Shown here one piece after another: positions 57,477 to 64,000 of a stretch of DNA of 64,000 bases (positions are counted from its first letter, which is position 1; each line of letters begins with the position of its first letter). The position numbers and the translations under genes are program-made. Source of the stretch: Molanna angustata (Eukaryota; Arthropoda; Insecta; Trichoptera; Molannidae). Below the pieces are notes generated by a model that saw only the letters and a list, made by a program, of their open reading frames with translations, made no database searches and was not told where the DNA came from. The stretch covers positions 35,218,619-35,282,618 of the forward strand of contig OY754970.1 in the NCBI GenBank assembly GCA_963576475.1, written 5' to 3'.

Positions 57477-57685
57477 CTACTCCCACCACCACCCGCTCTC
57501 CATATGGGGACTGTAAACGGCCCAATCACAGAACGCTAAGTGAGCGACAAAAAAATGTGCAGCACGAAAAATAGCTCACGGATCCCTCTAGATAAGCAAT
57601 CTCGGCACCATAGTGCAAAAGAACAATCGACGAATGTGAATGGAAGATTCACACTCGTGGACTCGTGGTTCAGATCTTTTTAAAT
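57477..57685 (-). repeat. Dispersed family R, copy 2
   Basis: GCTACTCCCACCACCACCCG, CTAAGTGAGCGACAAAAAAA, AATCTCGGCACCATAGTGCA and ATGGAAGATTCACACTCGTG are the reverse complement of 40795-41004. GTGGACTCGTGG is locally duplicated at the inner end. Confidence 0.85.
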
Positions 57686-57804
57686 GAGAAATATCAGGGG
57701 CATGACCAAGATCTCAAATTTTGATATAATATGGAGTTCTACAATATGAACGTTATCTCAAAAAAAAACTCAAACATACTATTATTGATAAGCAATTTCA
57801 AAAG

Positions 57805-57935
57805 TGGGGGAGGGTGCGCCAGGCGCCGTTGACTGTAGCTCCGGCCCCGTGTACCTAACATCGGTACATGCGGCTCCCCTACTCGATGCGTTGCGGTATC
57901 CGGGCCCCATAAAACGCAGGAACTTACGAGAAGGT
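57805..57935. promoter_or_regulatory. GC-rich segment of unknown nature
   Basis: GTGCGCCAGGCGCCGTTGAC, CGGCCCCGTGTACCTAACAT and GGTATCCGGGCCCCATAAAA stand out from AT-rich flanks. A 77-codon plus frame crosses it without recognisable motifs. It could be a promoter, an exon of a non-coding RNA or part of an unlisted repeat. Confidence 0.25.
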
Positions 57936-57939
57936 CAGT

Positions 57940-58590
57940 CTGTCACATTTGCCGCTTTTCCTGTCACATACTTACGTTTACTTTTTATGTTCAGCACACT
58001 CCACACTTTAACACACGTAGAAAAAAAAGGAACTTAGGTACGTACCTACTAATAAAATGGAAACAACATTTTTTTACGAACGGGAACGAGAATTTTACCC
58101 CTTGTAAGAATACAATATGGACATTGAGTGTTGTCAGCTATGCCATTTATTATTTTTTTTATTAAGTTGACATATCATATTATATCCAACAATGTTTTTG
58201 GGTATTTGAGGTATGAGAAGCATTTTGTAAATACTGTAAATAAATTAAACATTCATAATTTATAAATATTTGAATGCACATATTTCACCATGTAAATTTA
58301 TCATAGTAATAATTTATTAGAGAAAAAATACACGAATAAAAAAATATTATACATGACTTTAAAAAATAAAATATCTTTAATTCTGAAATGGAAATTCTCT
58401 GAAAATAAGAAAGCTTTGTTCTTTGGGTAATTATTAAGATTAATATAACAAAGGTAGGTAGGTACACTTACAATTTTCACACACACATTCACTCAAACAT
58501 TCATTCAGGCACAATGAGAACATACAGGTTTTTACCTAACAAAGAAATTATAAAGGGAATCAGAAAAAGGAGTCAGCTTAGAAAAAAATA
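57940..58590. other. No gene recognised
   Basis: AT-rich DNA with a short ACAC/CATT patch near 58480-58510. Confidence 0.45.
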
Positions 58591-58596
58591 GTTCAT

Positions 58597-58875
58597 TCAT
58601 TCATTCATACCATCACGGCTTATCCCACAATGTGGGGTAACCAGCGAAAGGTGTGCGGGAGTGCAGTATAAAATGGAGAACAACACATCTATGTATACCC
58701 ACACACCAGTCTCGTTTCACCAAAAAAGGCACTACATTCAGAATGGGAGGTGAACCTCATTGCTGAACTATGTGAGATGTTATTGTTGCCTGTTGTATTT
58801 TCGATTACCCGGCTCTTACGAGATACTCGAAAACAATTATTTAAAAGAATGGAAGCACTATTCTAAACCGATGCC
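58597..58875 (+). repeat. Dispersed family P, longest copy
   Basis: ACCATCACGGCTTATCCCAC, GGTGTGCGGGAGTGCAGTAT, CCACACACCAGTCTCGTTTC, AAAAAGGCACTACATTCAGA, CTATGTGAGATGTTATTG and GGAAGCACTATTCTAAACCG define a unit of about 280 bp. There is no ORF or clear terminal repeat. It begins after GTTCATTCATTCATTCAT. Confidence 0.82.
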
Positions 58876-59039
58876 TCACAGCTACTAGAAAAAAATAGCA
58901 CAATCATATAAATGGTATATTACCAAATCAGAATAGAAGAGCATGTAGCTTGTAGGAGGCGATGGATGAATGGTAAAAAAGAGAAACGATTGCATAAGAA
59001 AGTAAAACAGTTTAAAGGATTAGAATATTTGTATTGCTA

Positions 59040-59150
59040 CTTCAAGCAGGTTTCTTATTTTTTTGGCATACAAGCATTTATATTTAGTTTAGGGAACGTA
59101 TTAGGATGTATACCTAATTTTTATTAAATATGTATGTACTTGTTTCAAAG
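59040..59150 (+). mobile_element. SINE-1 3' fragment
   Basis: ACAAGCATTTATATTTAGTT and TAGGGAACGTATTAGGATGT match the SINE-1 body at 53910-53950. The head is missing. Confidence 0.55.
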
Positions 59151-59154
59151 ATAT

Positions 59155-59478
59155 TTATTTATTTGAATCTTTCTGTAATGTAATAAGTACACTGGCGGGC
59201 TTATTGCCTAATGGCAATTTCTTCCAACCAACCAGAGTTAATGTCCAATATACAAAACAGTGTGTACTATGGCATAAGTTAATTATATTACAAAAATAAA
59301 TAAAGATAGCAGAAAAAAATAAAAAATAAAACAATGAAGATAGCATATAAGAAAAGTTCATAGAAATTATGGGAAAATTAAAGGAAGAGGAGAGGAAGAC
59401 GCAATCAGGTATTGTCAGATAAATATTCTTGCTTTAGCCTTTTCTTAAAGATGTTTAGTGAGATAGACGACGTAATAT
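59155..59478 (-). mobile_element. LINE-D 3' end, downstream part of a split copy
   Basis: On the minus strand the ORF ends ITSSISLNIFKKRLKQEYLS then DNT and a stop. The 3' UTR has TGCGTCTTCCTCTCCTC, TTGGTTGGAAGAAATTGCCA and GCAATAAGCCCGCC, and the copy ends AATAAATAAAT. The upstream half of the ORF is at 60027-60300, separated by another LINE on the opposite strand. Confidence 0.85.
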
Positions 59479-60021
59479 TATAAAGAAAAAAACAAAAACC
59501 ACATTCGCTCAACGTAATTTTAACTTTCTTGGCCCCAAAATGTTTAACATACTGCCTGATGATTGGAAAATGATGAAAAGAGTTGTGCTAAAAAAAACAA
59601 TAATTGCTTGGCTTATATCCATTGGTATAGAGGAGTCAAATAATATATTGACTGCACTCTAGTATATTCAGATTATTAACTTTGTAAAGCCTACATATTT
59701 TGTACCATTATGTATGTGCTGATACTGGTTATTGATACTAATTGACAAGTACTACTACTTATCAGACGTCCTAAAACAGGTTTACCTAGTTGGGCGTCCA
59801 ATGAGACAATATATTTAATGCAGCGTAGTAGTTTGGAAAAATTACATTCCCTCTGTAAATTGTATTTTCATTATAAAAATGTATGATATACCTACTGTAA
59901 AATGTAATGTAATTTTGAAATTTTATATGTTCTAAAATTTTTCTTATTGTTGTCACTTGCGCTGTATGTATATTAAATATTTTTTTATGTAAAAGTAAAT
60001 GAATAAATAAATAAATAAATA
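59479..60021 (+). mobile_element. LINE-E-like 3' end nested inside LINE-D
   Basis: The C-terminal frame (59498-59662) reads TTFAQRNFNFLGPKMFNILP then DDWKMMKRVVLKKTIIAWLI and stops. A 3' UTR of about 330 bp ends in (AAAT)n. AATAT occurs on both sides (59474-59478 and 60022-60026) as a probable 5 bp target-site duplication. Removing the insert joins the two halves of the LINE-D frame. It is 5'-truncated and cannot be active. Confidence 0.85.
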
Positions 60022-60026
60022 AATAT

Positions 60027-60300
60027 CAGAACTTAGGCTATTCCATAGTCTAGCTGAATGTACTTCAAATGAAGGGCTAAAAAAATCAGAACTATGAATA
60101 GGAATATATAGTTAAGTACGTTCAGCAGATCGAAGTGGACGCCCGTGCCTTGAAAGATAAGTCAATTTATTCTTGAGATACTGAGGTTAATTGGGATTAA
60201 AAGGACATTGTATAGTAATGACAAGATATGTATATTACGTCGTTATCGTATCTTGAACAAATGAAGATTACGGTAATGAGAAATATGATCGAATTTAACA
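60027..60300 (-). mobile_element. LINE-D ORF, upstream part of a split copy
   Basis: On the minus strand it reads HGRPLRSAERT, a stop, then PSFEVHSARLWNSLSSD and continues in frame with ITSSISLNIFKKRL at 59478. The pattern HSARLWNSLPxDIxxxxSLxxFKKRL is standard for Jockey/CR1-like C-termini. One in-frame stop shows decay before or after the nested insertion. Confidence 0.85.
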
Positions 60301-60332
60301 TTCATTCTTTAATTTCACTCTAAGACTTACCC

Positions 60333-60466
60333 TTAGGGTCGTATTACAAGAGTTATTTGAGAAAAATGTAAGAAAAAGGTAAGGGCCCGTACTGCGAGAA
60401 TTCTACTTACGGGACCTCAACTTTTTCTTACATAATTCTCAAATAACTCCTGTAATACGACCCTAA
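60333..60466. mobile_element. 134 bp MITE with about 47 bp inverted arms
   Basis: The left end TTAGGGTCGTATTACAAGAG, TTATTTGAGAAAAATGTAAG mirrors the right end CTTACATAATTCTCAAATAA, CTCCTGTAATACGACCCTAA with about three mismatches. GGGTCGTATTACA tips flanked by TTA/TAA would suit a PIF/Harbinger-like element, though a true target duplication is not visible. Confidence 0.85.
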
Positions 60467-60493
60467 TTCGCTAAAGAAGCTCATCTCCCCTGG

Positions 60494-60639
60494 ACAACGT
60501 GTCATTTAGCTCAAGAAAAGAAACAAGAAAAGATAACTCAATGCATGGAAGTGACAGTTGTCACGTGATTGGCAACTGTCACTTCCATGCATTGAGTTAT
60601 CTTTTCTTGTTTCTTTTCTTGAGCTAAATGACACGTTGT
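60494..60639. repeat. Perfect 67 bp inverted repeat, 12 nt loop
   Basis: The left arm 60494-60560 and right arm 60573-60639 are exact reverse complements (ACAACGTGTCATTTAGCTCA, AGATAACTCAATGCATGGAA, GTGACAGTTG), with loop TCACGTGATTGG. If transcribed it would give one uninterrupted 67 bp hairpin. It lies 27 bp from another inverted repeat. Confidence 0.97.
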
Positions 60640-60699
60640 GTAAGGGGGCAGGACAGACTATTAAATTATGTTTTATTTTGAAGGGATATATAATAATAA

Positions 60700-60775
60700 T
60701 TAAAAACTTTTATTGAATCAAACAACGTGGCGGACTTATTGCCCGCAGGCAATTTCTACCAGTCATCCACCTATA
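60700..60775 (-). mobile_element. LINE-D 3' tail remnant
   Basis: The minus strand has CTGGTAGAAATTGCCTGCGG, GCAATAAGTCCGCC and ends near TTTGATTCAATAAAAG. Only the terminal hairpin-like segment remains. Confidence 0.65.
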
Positions 60776-60984
60776 CATAATATTCCGCTAATTGTTTTAC
60801 ATAGTGTAAGGAATATACATAGCTGACATAATCTACGACATTAAGCCAGGGGATTGGTACAAAAATTGAAGTGGAACGGGGGTATCCCAAACACATTCAA
60901 TGTTCAAATATATATATGGGATATTAATGATACATTTACTATAAGGTAAGGTATGAGTATTTCTTTTTCTTCTTCATCGTGTAC

Positions 60985-61090
60985 CTATTAGGTCGTTTGA
61001 CCTGTTTATGAGGGTGGACTATGCTGGAAGGAGGAGGTCCAACTGTCTTTCCATCTCTTTGGAGGTCTTCCGGGTATTCTCCTGTTAATG
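60985..61090 (-). mobile_element. LINE-C C-terminal fragment
   Basis: On the minus strand it reads IPGRPPKRWKDSWTSSFQHS followed by stops. GRPPKRW is the basic motif after the reverse transcriptase domain. The DNA aligns with the copy at 34745-35048. Confidence 0.65.
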
Positions 61091-61309
61091 TTTTATAAGT
61101 ATTTGATTTAAATCCTTTGTTAACAAAATATCCTTTTTTGATATATAGTTAAGTGTTGAGTAATGTTTCAATTTTCATTCTAAACCATTCCGAAATTTTT
61201 CCAATACGTTGAGTATTTTGATTGCCACCAAAGATTTGTGGCACAGTCACGCGGTGTGAAAACCAAGAAAGTTTGCATATAATTATTTTGATTTATGTAT
61301 TTTTTTAAA

Positions 61310-61622
61310 CAGATCTATATATTACAATACAAAACCTAAATCTTTTTTATCTTTTATATCCCTCGGCATGCTTTCATATAATTTAAACCCATTATACATT
61401 AGAGAATTCTGCTTTAAGAGTTTAATTTCGTAATTTATTTTGTCTAATTTTGGTTTTGAGATTTTTCGTATCATTCCATGAAGCATTTTATGTATAAAAA
61501 TTAAAACATGAAATTGTATTTTTTGTTTGACAGACAATAGGTTTAGATCTTTTAACATTTTACATATCTTTGTCCTTCGATTACAATTTAAAACAATTCT
61601 CATAAATCGGTTTTGTATTGTT
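61310..61622 (-). mobile_element. LINE-E-like C-terminal fragment
   Basis: The minus frame reads IQNRFMRIVLNCNRRTKICK, MLKDLNLLSVKQKIQFHVLI, FIHKMLHGM and ends MYNGFKLYESMPRDIKDKKD with a stop at about 61322. The QNRxMRxILNxxRRTxIxxML...L-SVxQRI...LFxFK pattern marks Jockey/CR1-like elements. The frame is open for 93 codons from its Met. It is 5'-truncated. Confidence 0.85.
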
Positions 61623-61624
61623 GG

Positions 61625-61825
61625 GATTTTTTTTTTACTTCATTTTCACAACTGAAAAATAATATCGTTTTATAGATGAGTAGACATGTTTCTTTATTTA
61701 TATATTTTCTTTTTCTGCCAAGCAATTATAAGACAAGTGTATTCTTAGTCAGAATTGACATGAGTTTATTCCCATTCCGCATACCGACATATTGTTAACA
61801 CAAAGGTCTTGCATGTCGTCGATAT
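61625..61825. other. No feature seen
   Basis: AT-rich DNA between the LINE fragment and the CpG-containing segment. Confidence 0.4.
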
Positions 61826-62130
61826 GTGGTGCGGTGGCAGGACGCGAGGCGACAAACTGAAAAACACAAATCGTCCGCTGTGGGCATTTTCTTTACTCGG
61901 AACAAGTGACCATTGTCGGTGAGTGCATTACACTTGACAGGTGAATGTTTCCCGTTGCAACACTGCGAGGGTAGGTAAATATTTCATTCCCTTCCTCTGC
62001 TGTCCAACCCTCCCCGACATCTCTTCAGGCCTTCCGGAAGTGTAAGCCGCGTGACGTCACCCGTTTCCTACACTGACCAGTTTTATCATTTTTACACGGC
62101 TGACATTTCACACTCTATAAATACTAAGTG
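61826..62130 (+). promoter_or_regulatory. Candidate promoter or enhancer
   Basis: A less AT-rich segment with CpG steps (GACGCGAGGCGACAAACTG near 61851, AAGCCGCGTGACGTCACCCG near 62044). GTGACGTCAC (62051-62060) is a perfect CRE-type palindrome. ACAGGTG near 61937 is an E-box. CTATAAATA (62115-62123) could be a TATA box about 60 bp downstream. No initiator or transcript is recognisable, so function and strand are guesses. Confidence 0.35.
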
Positions 62131-62334
62131 TAGGTAACATGGAAGCTTTGTCATATTTTTTTTTTACTTTCTTTTTATTTAGATACTAGCTTTTATGTCC
62201 CGCCGTTGGCCAAGAATGTAAATTAGTGAAGTAATAAGCAATCGTTTATATAATATTGTCACAAAAAATATTTGCTAATTCGTAGTATGAAAAGTAGTTT
62301 GAAATTTAATTGAGTTTAAGCGATGTAAAATGTT

Positions 62335-62910
62335 CAAGTGATGGCCACAACCCATTTGTTTTTATATATAAGTAGGTACATACAATTTCTGCACGCATGG
62401 ACTATGGTAAATGGTTTTAAATATGACTGATTATAAAGAGACAACGTTGTAAAGAGTTTGGATTTGGCCACAACCCCTATTTTTATATATTGTCATCGAA
62501 CGCAAATGTGTTTTAAATATTTAGTAATTTTGGATGATGGGAAATGGCTTAAAAAATAAATAAACAAAAGTACTGAAAAGATTCTAGTGTTGGTCACATC
62601 CCATTCGTTTTTATATTTTTCGTCAAGTGTGCATACCTATAGATTATTATATTTTTGCACAATAAAACTGATCTACATTACAGAAGAAGACTTAAATAGT
62701 TTTTAATTTGAATATAAACGTTGCGAAGAGTCCAGTAATTGCCACAACCCCGATTTTTTATTATATTGTCATCAAAATCAAATATGTAGTTATTGAAAAT
62801 TAAGCAATATATGATGATATAATAAATGGTGTAAATTTCGATTGAAAAAAAGTATTGAGAAGATTCCAGTGATGGTCACATCCCATTCGTTTTATGTATT
62901 TTCGTCAAGT
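62335..62910. repeat. Higher-order repeat, five alternating units
   Basis: The GGCCACAACCC / GGTCACATCCC core recurs near 62343, 62469, 62592, 62735 and 62875. Units 2 and 4 share CACAACCCC...TTATATTGTCATC. Units 3 and 5 share GGTCACATCCCATTCGTTTT and TCGTCAAGTGTGCAT. Alternation A-B-A-B gives a period of about 270-280 bp. The core matches the end of family Q. Confidence 0.88.
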
Positions 62911-62949
62911 GTGCATGTTGTTTATAATATTTCTATACAATAGACTATA

Positions 62950-63890
62950 AGACTTAAAACTAACCCAAAAGACTAAATGAAAAAAAAGAATAAGTATAAG
63001 ACTATAACAAATAGTTTGTAATAAAAACTGACCCAATGGTCTACATAAAAGATGCAATAGAAGAATTACACAATAGTAAATGTATTATATAAAAAACTGA
63101 CCAAATGGTCTTCATAAAAGAAGAAGAAGATGAATTGAAATATAGGAAATATTTTATATAAAATTCACCCAACGTCTACATTAAATAAGAAAACAAAGAA
63201 TTAGACTAAAGGAAATAGTTTGTATAAAAACTAACCAAAAGATCTACAAAAAATAAGAAAAAGAAGAATTAGACTATAGAAAGTAGTTAATATAAAAACT
63301 GACCCAAAGGTCTACATATTAGAAGAATAATTATACGTCAGGAAATAGATTGTATAAAAACTAACGCAAAGGTTAACATAAAAGAAGACGAAGAAGAATT
63401 AGACTAAAGGAAAAGTTTGCATGAAAACTCTCCCTTGGTCTACATAAAAGAGGAAAAATTAGACTATAGGAAGTTAGTTTATACAAAATTCAACAAAGGT
63501 CTACATAAAATTTAAAAAATAAGAAATACGTTAAAAGAAATAGTTGGTATCAAAACTGGCCCAGAGGTCTACATAAAATAAGAAGAAAAAGAATTAGATA
63601 ATAGGAATAAGTTTGTATAAAAACTCACCCAAAGGGCTACATAAAAGAAGAGGAAGAAGATGAATTAGACTATAGGAAATAGTTTGTATAAAAACTCACC
63701 CAAGGTCTACATAAATAAAGAAAAAGAAAAATTAGACTATAGGAAATAGTTTATTTATGAACTGTCCCAAATGACTTCACAAAAGAAGAGGAAGAAGAAT
63801 TAAACTCCAAGAAATAGTTGTTATAAAAATCACCCAAAGGTCTACTTAAATAAAAGAAGAATTTCACTATAGGAAATAGTTTGTAGATTG
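62950..63890. repeat. Degenerate minisatellite, about 14 units
   Basis: Units average about 65 bp around GGAAATAGTTTGTATAAAAA, CTCACCCAAAGGTCTACATA and AAAGAAGAAGAAGAATTAGA. Substitutions and small indels differ in every unit. The purine-rich half is variable in length. The array follows the higher-order repeat at 62335 with only about 40 bp between. Confidence 0.93.
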
Positions 63891-64000
63891 AATGACATGT
63901 GTATTGTAGTTAACCTAAGATAGTTTAATAATTTTCCTATACGAAATTAGTATATTGTTGGTTTTTAAGTAGTATTAGGTATGTAGGTACCTACCTACAA

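Overview
The window looks like intergenic or intronic DNA from an insect, most likely a moth or butterfly (inference). It is strongly AT-rich and full of GGTACCTAC-type motifs. It carries tRNA-headed SINEs, many 5'-truncated non-LTR retrotransposon (LINE) ends, palindromic MITE-like elements, microsatellites and a short TTAGG run. I recognise no intact host protein-coding gene, rRNA gene or functional tRNA gene in 64 kb. Every open frame that reads like protein is the C-terminal end of a retrotransposon ORF. The family letters used here (LINE-A to G, SINE-1 to 3, families P, Q, R) are local labels, not database names.

Layout. 0-9 kb: a diverged inverted repeat with G-tracts, one LINE-A tail, then mostly featureless AT-rich DNA up to a roughly 600 bp CA microsatellite (8964-9562). 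9.7-20.6 kb: SINEs, LINE-D 3' tails, a 241 bp near-palindromic MITE (17428-17668), a minisatellite (about 15.0-15.3 kb), and two CpG-rich segments (about 16.8 and 19.7 kb) that are the best promoter or first-exon candidates. 21-24.5 kb: two inverted-repeat structures carrying hammerhead-ribozyme-like cores, and a degenerate satellite. 26-37 kb: five LINE remnants, a third hammerhead-like motif, a MITE holding a nested second inverted-repeat element, and more MITE arms. 38.9-50.7 kb: a hAT-like element with subterminal repeats, SINEs, LINE remnants with nested insertions, and a perfect 84 bp inverted repeat sitting in a minisatellite. 53.7-61.6 kb: nested SINE-in-repeat and LINE-in-LINE insertions, and two adjacent strong hairpins, one a perfect 67 bp inverted repeat with a 12 nt loop. 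62.3-63.9 kb: an alternating higher-order repeat followed by a minisatellite of about 14 units.

How the parts relate. The LINE copies are 5'-truncated, mostly broken by frameshifts or stops, and look dead. SINE-3 contains a segment resembling the LINE-D 3' tail, as expected if the two share retrotransposition machinery. The most unusual signal is a set of hammerhead-like cores (CTGATGA or TTGATRA, a short stem, then GAAA and AACGTT) at 21.2, 23.4 and, more degenerate, 32.9 kb. Two lie in head-to-head inverted arrangements, which recalls the terminal repeats of Penelope-like elements or retrozymes. All family assignments come from reading the sequence by eye, with no database search.
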